A DNA stretch of 5,196 bases, taken from positions 1-5,196 of the forward strand of contig JALGWB010000164.1 of NCBI GenBank assembly GCA_025774405.1, read 5' to 3'. Of this stretch, positions 1-5,196 are shown in pieces. Under the pieces are notes generated by a model that worked only from the letters and a program-made list of their open reading frames with translations, was not told where the DNA came from and ran no database searches. Made by a program: the position numbers and the translations under genes. This DNA comes from a bacterium (GTDB lineage: Bacteria > Arandabacterota > Arandabacteria > Arandabacterales > Arandabacteraceae). The first letter of the stretch is position 1. Every line of letters starts with the position of its first letter.

Positions 1-161
1 GAACTTCGCATCAACCATGGCAACCCCCCAAAAAAGTATTCACTCATCCGAATACGTTTATACCATCTCACTCAGCCCCCGTCAACTCCCATACAAAGCC
101 AAAATCCGCAAATCCCCCCAAAAGGGGTCGGAGCCAAAAACGTGCACAAGCGTCCATTGGC
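1..161 (+). promoter_or_regulatory. C-rich, G-poor upstream region; candidate Rho-utilisation (rut) site
   Basis: No recognisable gene lies here. By hand count, bases 1-120 hold 47 C and only 11 G, with many CC and TC/AC dimers and little self-complementarity. That 'C over G bubble' is the known hallmark of rut sites where Rho loads on nascent RNA. All three plus frames are free of stops across most of the stretch, which follows from the scarcity of G and T and is not evidence of coding. The translations are low-complexity and resemble no family. I infer a possible Rho-dependent terminator for a gene upstream of the window, placed just before the promoter of the methyltransferase gene. C6 runs followed by A runs occur at 24-35 and 114-123. 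The role is an inference from composition alone. Confidence 0.35.
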
Positions 162-162
162 T
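132..162. repeat. Imperfect inverted repeat next to the -35 element
   Basis: AGCCAA (132-137) is repeated in inverse as TTGGCT (157-162). An inner ACG/CGT pair (140-142 and 151-153) flanks an eight-base loop. The right arm abuts and overlaps the first T of the -35 hexamer. It could be a regulator-binding site or a weak hairpin. A six-base arm with a 19-base spacer can occur by chance, so this is only suggestive. Confidence 0.2.
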
Positions 163-190
163 TGACATCGGTGCAAGGGTCAGGTATGAA
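162..190 (+). promoter_or_regulatory. Sigma70-like promoter for the methyltransferase gene
   Basis: A perfect -35 hexamer TTGACA (162-167) is followed after exactly 17 bases by TATGAA (185-190), matching four of six bases of the -10 consensus. Transcription would start near 196-199, leaving a leader of about 33 bases before the ATG at 231. The -10 overlaps an alternative in-frame ATG at 186. A transcript from this promoter would therefore lack that ATG, which supports the start at 231. No other strong promoter was noticed, so it may drive all four genes. This is a consensus match only; the host's sigma factor preference is unknown. Confidence 0.5.
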
Positions 191-230
191 AAAGAAGAAA
201 AACCCCGATTCACTGAAAGGCAGGTGCACA

Positions 231-1703
231 ATGGAAGCTCAGAGGCCCCGCATAACCATACTGGAAGAGAAGACGATTCAATTGATTCTTGAAGAGACTT
301 ATAGAATTCTTGAAGAGACAGGTGTAGTTGTCGAGGAAGATGAGACTGTGGACATTCTGAGCCAGATGGGGGCGAAGGTGGGCACTGGTGAGAAACGAGT
401 AAGGTTTTCACATGATATGATCGAGACCGCTCTTTCTACAGCACCCAAGGAGCTCAAGCTATTCGATCTTGAGGGTAACCCGGTATTCAGCTTCGGTGAC
501 GGTGAGATACATTTCAATCCAGGTTCAGCAGCTCTTTTCGTTTTCGACGCATCTGCCTCAGAGATGCGACTTCCAAGCACTAAGGATGTGGCTGACTTCT
601 CCAAAGTCTGTCACACGCTTGAGAACATCGAAGCGACAAGCACTGGCCTCATCCCTTCAGACGTGCCGGAGGAGGTAAGTGATAGCATCCGCTTGTATGT
701 TTCATGCTTGCTCTCGACCAAACCCATCGTCACGGGTACTTTCTCGGAAGCGGGCTTCGGAGTCATGCGTGACATGCTGCTTGCCAGAACGGGTCATGAC
801 TCGCTCCGTTCGAAGCCATGCGCGATTTTCGACGTTTGCCCATCATCTCCACTGAGGTGGTCGAAACTGGGTTGCCATGATCTTCGCCAGTGTGCTCAGA
901 ATGCGATTCCCGCTGAACTCATAGCCATGCCTCTGCCAGGTGCACTGGCGCCAATGAGCTTACTCGCAACTGTTGTTCAGCATACCGTCGAGACCATAAG
1001 TGGCATCGTGATTCATCAGGCGTGGACTCCTGGTTCGCCAATCATCTACGGGGGTTCACCTGCTCTTTTCGACATGCGCCACTCGACCTCTCCGATGGGT
1101 GCGATCGAAACTCTGCTTATTGATCTAGCCTATGCAGAGGTTGGCAAGCATCTCGGATTGCCGACACAGGCTTACCTTGGTATGAGTGATGCAAAGGCAC
1201 TGGACGCACAGGCTGGCATGGAAACCGCAATGACACTTGTTATGGCTGCAGCAGGGAGGATCGACTTTGTCTCAGGTCCTGGAATGCTCAATTTTGAGAG
1301 TTGCCAATGCCTTGAAAAGCTAATTCTCGATAATGAAATCTGCGGGATGGTCCGTCGCTTCAAGAGAGGTCTTGAGCCCAGGGGCAAGTCACTTGGTATC
1401 GACGCGATCATGGAAGGCATTGACGAGGGAAATTTCCTGACGACAGAGCAGACTTTGGCGCTTTACAAGCATGAGGCCTATTATCCTTCAGCCATAATTG
1501 ACCGCAAGGCACACAAAGACCAAGGCAAAGTCAACCCGAGACGTCTCGTTGAGGAGGCAAGAAGTGAAGTTGACAGGCGCCTTTCCACGTACACTAAACC
1601 CGAGCTGGCCTCATCAACCATCAAGGAGATGAAATCGATCATGGAGAAGGCACTCAGACCCTTCGGTATCCAGGACCTTGCCTCGAAATGTCTTTTCCTT
1701 TAA
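231..1703 (+). CDS. MttB-family (trimethylamine methyltransferase-like) corrinoid methyltransferase, non-pyrrolysine type
   Basis: A 490-residue protein of the MttB superfamily (COG5598), which moves a methyl group from a quaternary or tertiary amine to the cobalt of a corrinoid protein; cytoplasmic TIM-barrel enzymes. Visible family features are the N-terminal RPRITIL start followed by a helical EETYRILEETGV stretch, YGGSPALFDMR near residue 273, GMSDAK at 317-322, the DAQAG motif at 325-329 and GPGML at 349-353. Full length matches the usual 470-500. Archaeal MttB carries pyrrolysine at an in-frame UAG near residue 334. Here there is no in-frame TAG, so it groups with homologues such as MtgB, MtpB or MtcB, which act on glycine betaine, proline betaine or carnitine. 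The substrate cannot be told. ATG 231 is chosen because the family motif begins there, AAAGG and AGGTG lie just upstream, and the predicted promoter covers the alternative ATG 186 (preceded by AAGGG). The frame is open upstream to the window edge. No corrinoid protein gene is adjacent; rlmN follows after four bases. Confidence 0.9.
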   Translation: MEAQRPRITILEEKTIQLILEETYRILEETGVVVEEDETVDILSQMGAKVGTGEKRVRFSHDMIETALSTAPKELKLFDLEGNPVFSFGDGEIHFNPGSAALFVFDASASEMRLPSTKDVADFSKVCHTLENIEATSTGLIPSDVPEEVSDSIRLYVSCLLSTKPIVTGTFSEAGFGVMRDMLLARTGHDSLRSKPCAIFDVCPSSPLRWSKLGCHDLRQCAQNAIPAELIAMPLPGALAPMSLLATVVQHTVETISGIVIHQAWTPGSPIIYGGSPALFDMRHSTSPMGAIETLLIDLAYAEVGKHLGLPTQAYLGMSDAKALDAQAGMETAMTLVMAAAGRIDFVSGPGMLNFESCQCLEKLILDNEICGMVRRFKRGLEPRGKSLGIDAIMEGIDEGNFLTTEQTLALYKHEAYYPSAIIDRKAHKDQGKVNPRRLVEEARSEVDRRLSTYTKPELASSTIKEMKSIMEKALRPFGIQDLASKCLFL

Positions 1704-1707
1704 AGCC

Positions 1708-2781
1708 ATGATAGCAATCAACGATCTTAACCGCACCGAGATCAGCCATGTTATTTGCAAGCTCGGACAACCGAAGTACAGGGCGACTCAAATCTGTGAT
1801 TGGTTGTTCCACAAGCGCGCTGTATCCTTTGCTGACATGACCAACCTGCCTTTGAGCCTGAGAGATCAGCTTGCCCGCGATTTCACGATTAAACACGTGG
1901 AACTTCAGGATGAGATTGTATCCACCAAGGATGGTGCTACCAAGTACCTGTTCAGACTTGATGATGCCAAGTACATCGAAAGCGTTTACCTACCACATTC
2001 CAGAGGGGCTACCCTCTGCATATCCTCGCAGGTTGGATGTGCCTTCGGATGCAGATTTTGCGCAACAGGCACGATGGGTCTGCAAAGGAATCTCTCACCG
2101 GGGGAGATGGTCGATCAAGTGAACTTTGTCAGATGCTATCTGAGCAATCTCACATTGCCTGGTTCCCGGCGCAACCTGTCAAACCGCCCTTTTTCAAATG
2201 TTGTCTTCATGGGCATGGGCGAACCCCTGGCCAATTTTGACAATGTGCTCAAGGCTGTGGAAATAATGATTGAAGAAATCGGCATCGGTTCACGTCACAT
2301 CACAATCTCGACATGCGGCATCCCCGACAAGATCGCAAGACTTGCTCAATCGCCCTATGAGATAAAGCTTGCAGTCTCATTAAACAGTCCAGTGGATGAC
2401 AAACGCCGACAAATCATGCCAGAGGCGAGCAAGTCCAGCATAAAAGAGATCCTCGCTGCAGCCCGTTACTACTACTCGAAGAAGAAGCGCCTGCTGACAA
2501 TTGAATACGTCCTCATCGGTGGCTTCAATGACACTCCGGAAGATGCACAAGCTCTTACCAGGCTTCTCAAGGGCCTACCGACGAAGATAAATCTCATATC
2601 CCTGAATCCTTTTCCTGGATGCCATTATCGGCCCCCGAACTCGAGCGATACCAGAAAATTCGTCTCGCTTCTTGAAGCCAGAGGTATGAATGTTACTTTA
2701 AGGAGAAGCCTCGGAAGCGACATATTGGCTGGCTGCGGTCAGCTGGGCAAGCTTGCTGCTGAGGCTGCAGGGCTAACGTGA
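1708..2781 (+). CDS. rlmN: Dual-specificity RNA methyltransferase RlmN (23S rRNA A2503 / tRNA A37, radical SAM)
   Basis: A 357-residue radical-SAM enzyme that methylates C2 of adenosine 2503 in 23S rRNA and, in studied homologues, A37 of some tRNAs, by a ping-pong mechanism through a methyl-cysteine. The 4Fe-4S motif CxxxCxxC is at C111, C115 and C118. C104 lies seven residues before it, as the catalytic C118 does in E. coli, and the methyl-carrying cysteine is C343 in the AGCGQL motif. The SAM-binding GEP is at 171-173 in FMGMGEPLANFDNV. The N-terminal helical domain opens with INDLNR, matching the family's LLDLNR. ATG 1708 aligns with that and sits four bases after the upstream stop. An in-frame TTG at 1678 would overlap the upstream gene and is less likely. 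There is no good Shine-Dalgarno before 1708, so translation is probably coupled to the preceding gene. It is RlmN rather than Cfr, judged from the overall motifs and the N-terminal match. All catalytic residues are intact. Confidence 0.96.
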   Translation: MIAINDLNRTEISHVICKLGQPKYRATQICDWLFHKRAVSFADMTNLPLSLRDQLARDFTIKHVELQDEIVSTKDGATKYLFRLDDAKYIESVYLPHSRGATLCISSQVGCAFGCRFCATGTMGLQRNLSPGEMVDQVNFVRCYLSNLTLPGSRRNLSNRPFSNVVFMGMGEPLANFDNVLKAVEIMIEEIGIGSRHITISTCGIPDKIARLAQSPYEIKLAVSLNSPVDDKRRQIMPEASKSSIKEILAAARYYYSKKKRLLTIEYVLIGGFNDTPEDAQALTRLLKGLPTKINLISLNPFPGCHYRPPNSSDTRKFVSLLEARGMNVTLRRSLGSDILAGCGQLGKLAAEAAGLT

Positions 2782-2793
2782 GGGAGGAGATCC
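2782..2793 (+). promoter_or_regulatory. Near-perfect Shine-Dalgarno that places the next start at ATT 2797
   Basis: Immediately after the rlmN TGA comes GGGAGGAGATCC. Bases 2783-2793 match the 11-base ideal GGAGGTGATCC at ten positions. ATT at 2797 is nine bases after GGAGG (seven after AGGAG). The first conventional start in the frame, TTG 2824, is 36 bases away, too far for this site. No ATG, GTG, TTG or CTG lies in frame between the rlmN stop and 2824, so this site decides the start of the phosphatase gene. Confidence 0.75.
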
Positions 2794-2796
2794 GCC

Positions 2797-4428
2797 ATTC
2801 GGATTCGCGGCTTTGAGTCAAGATTGCTGTTGCTGTTTCTGCTTCTCTCCATTGTGCCCGCCCTCCTGATAGCCATCCTCAGCATGAATCTTCTGCTCGC
2901 ACCGGTTGAAAAGATCAGCAGTCCCTCGCTTAAAGCCTCCTTTGAAAACTCAATGGAAATCGCAAGACGGCTAGCCTCTCGTCTCGAATACGATGCCGCC
3001 GCGGCAGCAAGGCGCTTCAAGAGTGCATACAGCAGCTCGGACAAGCAAATATCAGCAGAAGAGCGCTTCAGATGGGCTGCCGCCGAGGCCGGCGCGGATT
3101 TTTGTTGCCTCTATGTTCGCAGGGAAGGAGGATGGCATCTGATAAAGAGTCTGCCCGAGAAGTTCGATCGAGCCGATTCAGTTATGGTTGGCAACCTCGG
3201 TCAAAACCGGTCCCCACTGCGTATCGATCTTTCCGATCCAGATCTGATTGCATCGGCTCTGCCGTTAGCTGAAGATACCACGGCCGTTGTCGGGCTTGCG
3301 CTTGAACACGGGTTGACAAGCCGTATGCGTAAGACCGGTGAGGATCTGAGTCTTTACGGATCTGCTGGTGAATGGGTAACAAGCATGCGTCTATATATCA
3401 CCCTCATCCTATCCATGATTGTAGCGGCAGCAGCAGTTTCAGCAACTTTGCTGTCGAGAGCGCTCGCTCGAAGGATAAGCTTTCCCATAAAGCGCCTCGC
3501 CGCTGCCACCAAGCACTTAGCCGCTGGTGACCTCGACTATCGCGTGAACCTCACCGCAAGAGATGAAGTGGGGCTTCTCGTAGAATCATTTAACAACATG
3601 GCTCAGCAGCTTAAGGCCAATCGTGAGCGCATCATAGAGATGACAAGACGTCAGGCTCAAATCGAACGAGACTTTGAAATCGCCAGGCAGGTGCAAACCA
3701 ATCTCTTCCCCAAAACACTTCCGAGTAACCCCACATGGGAATTCGCGGCTCTATGCGTGCCTGCACGAGCTGTTGGCGGCGATTATTATGATGTGTTTCA
3801 GGTCACACACAATCACATTCTCATCGCCCAGGGTGATGTTTCAGGCAAAGGGCTAGGGGCATCAATGGTTATGGCAAGCATCCATGCAATGGTCAGAAGC
3901 CTGTCAGAGAAGTTGGGCAGCAATCCAGCCACCATTGTTGATGAAATCAATCGCTATCTGGCTGAAGTGAGCTCTCCGGAAACCTTTGTTACCCTTTTTG
4001 TTGGCTTCATTGACTGCGACCAGGGATTGCTGCAATATGTCAACTGCGGTCATCCCCCGGCGATTCTCCAGCGGGCATCCGGGCAGTTTGAGGAACTCAG
4101 CTCTGGAGGCACTGTGCTGGGAATTCTCCCGCACTATGATTGTTCCGAGGGAACTTGTAAGATCAACGCCGGCGATAGCCTGGTCATAGTCAGTGATGGT
4201 GTGACTGAAGCCCTCAATTTGGAAGATCAGATGTTTGAACAGCAAAAACTTGTCGAGACCCTGATCAAGCACAGAAATGCTTCAGCCCAGACAATACTTG
4301 ATGCTATCCTTGATGAGGTAAGAGCCTTTACGCGTGGCAGAGAGCAAGGCGATGATATCTCGGTGCTCTCAATAAGACGCAAACTGAGGCACGTTCATGA
4401 TGTGAATGCAAAGCATTTCAATGGGTAG
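2797..4428 (+). CDS. Membrane-anchored HAMP-domain SpoIIE/RsbU-type PP2C serine phosphatase (ATT start)
   Basis: A 543-residue sensor phosphatase. A short basic N-terminus (IRIRGFESR) precedes transmembrane helix 1 (about 10-32). An extracytoplasmic sensor region (about 33-197) and helix 2 (about 199-220) follow. Next come a HAMP linker (about 220-275, with ISFPIKRL and the AAGDLDYRV core), a helical signalling stretch, and a SpoIIE/PP2C catalytic domain from about 290. Metal-binding aspartates are all present: D329 and D332 in GGDYYD, D347 in GDVSGKG, D467 in VSDGVTEA, and D519-D520 in GDDISVL. The FEIARQVQTNLFP entry motif is typical of RsbU-like enzymes, which dephosphorylate STAS anti-anti-sigma proteins; no such partner is in view. 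The start is set by the Shine-Dalgarno at 2782-2793 and by alignment with the paralogue at 4472 (G-FE-x-RLL in both). TTG 2824 would remove the basic residues before helix 1. It probably shares an operon with rlmN. The sensor half recalls NtrY-like modules, but the ligand is unknown. Confidence 0.9.
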   Translation: MRIRGFESRLLLLFLLLSIVPALLIAILSMNLLLAPVEKISSPSLKASFENSMEIARRLASRLEYDAAAAARRFKSAYSSSDKQISAEERFRWAAAEAGADFCCLYVRREGGWHLIKSLPEKFDRADSVMVGNLGQNRSPLRIDLSDPDLIASALPLAEDTTAVVGLALEHGLTSRMRKTGEDLSLYGSAGEWVTSMRLYITLILSMIVAAAAVSATLLSRALARRISFPIKRLAAATKHLAAGDLDYRVNLTARDEVGLLVESFNNMAQQLKANRERIIEMTRRQAQIERDFEIARQVQTNLFPKTLPSNPTWEFAALCVPARAVGGDYYDVFQVTHNHILIAQGDVSGKGLGASMVMASIHAMVRSLSEKLGSNPATIVDEINRYLAEVSSPETFVTLFVGFIDCDQGLLQYVNCGHPPAILQRASGQFEELSSGGTVLGILPHYDCSEGTCKINAGDSLVIVSDGVTEALNLEDQMFEQQKLVETLIKHRNASAQTILDAILDEVRAFTRGREQGDDISVLSIRRKLRHVHDVNAKHFNG

Positions 4429-4433
4429 TCGAA

Positions 4434-4475
4434 ATGGCAGAGAAGGTCAAGAAAACTCGGTTTAGCCAGCTATGA
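4434..4475 (+). CDS. Possible 13-codon leader ORF overlapping the next start
   Basis: ATG 4434 opens a 13-residue frame reading MAEKVKKTRFSQL and stopping at TGA 4473-4475. That stop overlaps the ATG of the following sensor gene in an ATGA junction. The downstream start has no Shine-Dalgarno of its own, so ribosomes finishing this mini-ORF could restart there. Its own ribosome site is weak (GGG at 4423-4425, eight bases upstream). An ATGA junction with a short ORF can arise by chance, and no product is implied. Confidence 0.22.
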   Translation: MAEKVKKTRFSQL

Positions 4476-5196
4476 GAACCCTTGGCAAGTTCGAAAGGCG
4501 CCTTTTGGCAGTTATGCTCATCCTCTCCGTCGGACCTGCTCTGCTGGTCACCTTCTTTGGCGCACGCTACGTCGTTCGCTACCTTGAGCGAGTCGGCAGT
4601 CCTGTGCTAAAGGAATCAGCCAGAACCTCACTTGAGCTTGCAAGGACATTAAAGTTGCATCTTGAACAAAGCGCTGACGCGGCAGCGTTCCACTTAGGTG
4701 AGCTCTATGGTCTCGAGCAGCCGAGCTCGCAGAACGAGATCTCCAATATCATGGGAAGGATTACAAAGATTCATCACGTTGATTTTGCCGTTCTCTATGT
4801 TCTCCAGGATTCACTTTGGCTGCGCGCCATCAGCTATCCGAGCCGAACGGGACGGGTCGATCCGCTCCTCAGTGCCAGAGTCTTTACACCGAATGAATCT
4901 GTCACAAGATCTGTCACAAGAGTTGTGTTCTCAGATCCCGACATAATAGGTTCAGCCATAAGGATCAGCCCTGATTCAGCCCTTGTCACTGGCTTTATGC
5001 TTGAAAAAGGCACAGTGGAAATGATGCGACGTACCGGTGACGATCTCAGCCGATACAGCTCTTTACCGCTCTATGTACGCTCGCAGGGGTTATTCCTAAT
5101 CGCAATTATATCAGTTATCGTTGGAATCATGGTTATTGCATCTTTCATCATCGCAAGAATCATAGCACGCCGAATAAGCCATCCAATCGAACAGCT
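4472..5196 (+). CDS. Sensor protein paralogous to the preceding HAMP-PP2C phosphatase (3' end outside window)
   Basis: The first 241 codons of a gene that continues past the window. The basic MRTLGKFERR start leads into transmembrane helix 1 (about 11-29), an extracytoplasmic region (about 30-205), helix 2 (about 206-229) and the beginning of a HAMP domain (ARRISHPIEQ). It is clearly homologous to the gene before it. Both share G-(K)FE-x-RLL at the start and SPxLKxS after helix 1. They also share SDPD (154-157 here, 146-149 there) and TG(D/E)DLSxY (from 188 here, 180 there), with an identical 34-residue spacing between the last two. I infer a second HAMP-SpoIIE phosphatase, though the catalytic part is not visible and a histidine kinase output is possible. 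ATG 4472 is the first start after an in-frame TAG at 4463, and it lacks a clear ribosome site. The gene lies 43 bases after the previous stop with no terminator between, so co-transcription is likely. Confidence 0.85.
   Translation, partial: MRTLGKFERRLLAVMLILSVGPALLVTFFGARYVVRYLERVGSPVLKESARTSLELARTLKLHLEQSADAAAFHLGELYGLEQPSSQNEISNIMGRITKIHHVDFAVLYVLQDSLWLRAISYPSRTGRVDPLLSARVFTPNESVTRSVTRVVFSDPDIIGSAIRISPDSALVTGFMLEKGTVEMMRRTGDDLSRYSSLPLYVRSQGLFLIAIISVIVGIMVIASFIIARIIARRISHPIEQ
4898..4921 (+). repeat. Perfect 12-base tandem duplication inside the second sensor gene
   Basis: TCTGTCACAAGA occurs twice back to back (4898-4909 and 4910-4921). It is in frame and encodes SVTR twice (residues 143-150) just before the conserved SDPD block in the extracytoplasmic domain. 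Identical codons in both copies suggest a recent slippage or duplication event. The preceding paralogue shows no such repeat at the corresponding place. Confidence 0.9.

Noticed and set aside
114..127. CCCC-AAAA-GGGG hairpin as an intrinsic terminator
   Set aside because: The stem is only four base pairs and no T run follows on either strand.
3..230. Extension of the methyltransferase frame upstream to 186, 162 or the window edge
   Set aside because: The frame has no stop, but the translated extension is P/K/S-rich and unlike the family, and the predicted promoter covers 162-190. ATG 186 with AAGGG upstream remains a minor alternative.
17..292. A 91-codon plus-strand ORF starting at ATG 17
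   Set aside because: It is open only because the region is poor in G and T. The translation is low-complexity, it overlaps the methyltransferase start, and no family features are visible.
231..1703. Pyrrolysine-containing trimethylamine methyltransferase MttB
   Set aside because: The frame has no internal TAG and ends in TAA, so no pyrrolysine codon exists.
1708..2781. Cfr-type antibiotic-resistance methyltransferase instead of RlmN
   Set aside because: The N-terminal LNR motif and overall layout match RlmN, and the context is chromosomal with no mobile elements.
3904..4272. Minus-strand ORF of 122 codons and other antisense ORFs (82-411, 299-604, 1172-1420, 1654-1896, 2739-3044, 3182-3382)
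   Set aside because: They lie mostly opposite well-supported coding regions with intact motifs and show no recognisable domains, so they are treated as shadows.
2824..4428. TTG 2824 as the start of the phosphatase
   Set aside because: It lacks a spaced ribosome site, deletes the basic residues before the first membrane helix, and disagrees with the paralogue alignment.
4698..4946. Plus-strand 82-codon ORF
   Set aside because: It is an out-of-frame reading of the second sensor gene, whose own frame aligns with its paralogue throughout.

Overview
The window is a compact, all-plus-strand bacterial block of four genes with almost no spacing, preceded by about 160 bases of non-coding DNA. Base composition is near balanced and the standard code fits. 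No mobile element, CRISPR array, tRNA or rRNA is visible. The genes (an MttB-superfamily methyltransferase, RlmN, and a pair of membrane HAMP/PP2C-type signalling phosphatases) suit a free-living, signalling-rich, probably poorly characterised bacterial lineage. The sequence alone does not fix the phylum.

Layout. Positions 1-161 are non-coding and strikingly C-rich and G-poor (47 C against 11 G in bases 1-120), like a Rho-loading (rut) region that could end transcription from an upstream gene. A sigma70-like promoter (TTGACA, 17-base spacer, TATGAA; 162-190) follows. It leads into an MttB-family methyltransferase (231-1703) with no in-frame stop, so it belongs to the large non-pyrrolysine branch. 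Four bases later rlmN begins (1708-2781), encoding the radical-SAM 23S rRNA A2503 / tRNA A37 methyltransferase with all five key cysteines. Directly after its stop lies an almost perfect Shine-Dalgarno sequence serving a membrane-anchored HAMP-SpoIIE/PP2C phosphatase (2797-4428). This gene appears to start at a rare ATT codon. After 43 bases a paralogue starts at 4472 and runs off the window end as its HAMP domain begins.

How they may work together. The short gaps and the lack of any recognisable intrinsic terminator suggest one transcript from the promoter at 162. The first two genes use methyl chemistry (corrinoid-dependent methyl transfer and SAM-radical RNA methylation) but share no obvious pathway. 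The last two are tandem duplicates with a shared extracytoplasmic sensor module, presumably reporting envelope or external signals to a partner-switching (STAS / anti-sigma) pathway whose partners are not in view. The most noteworthy points are the ATT start, the duplicated sensor-phosphatase pair with a conserved and possibly undescribed sensor domain, a 12-base in-frame tandem duplication inside the second sensor, and the methyltransferase lacking a corrinoid-protein neighbour.
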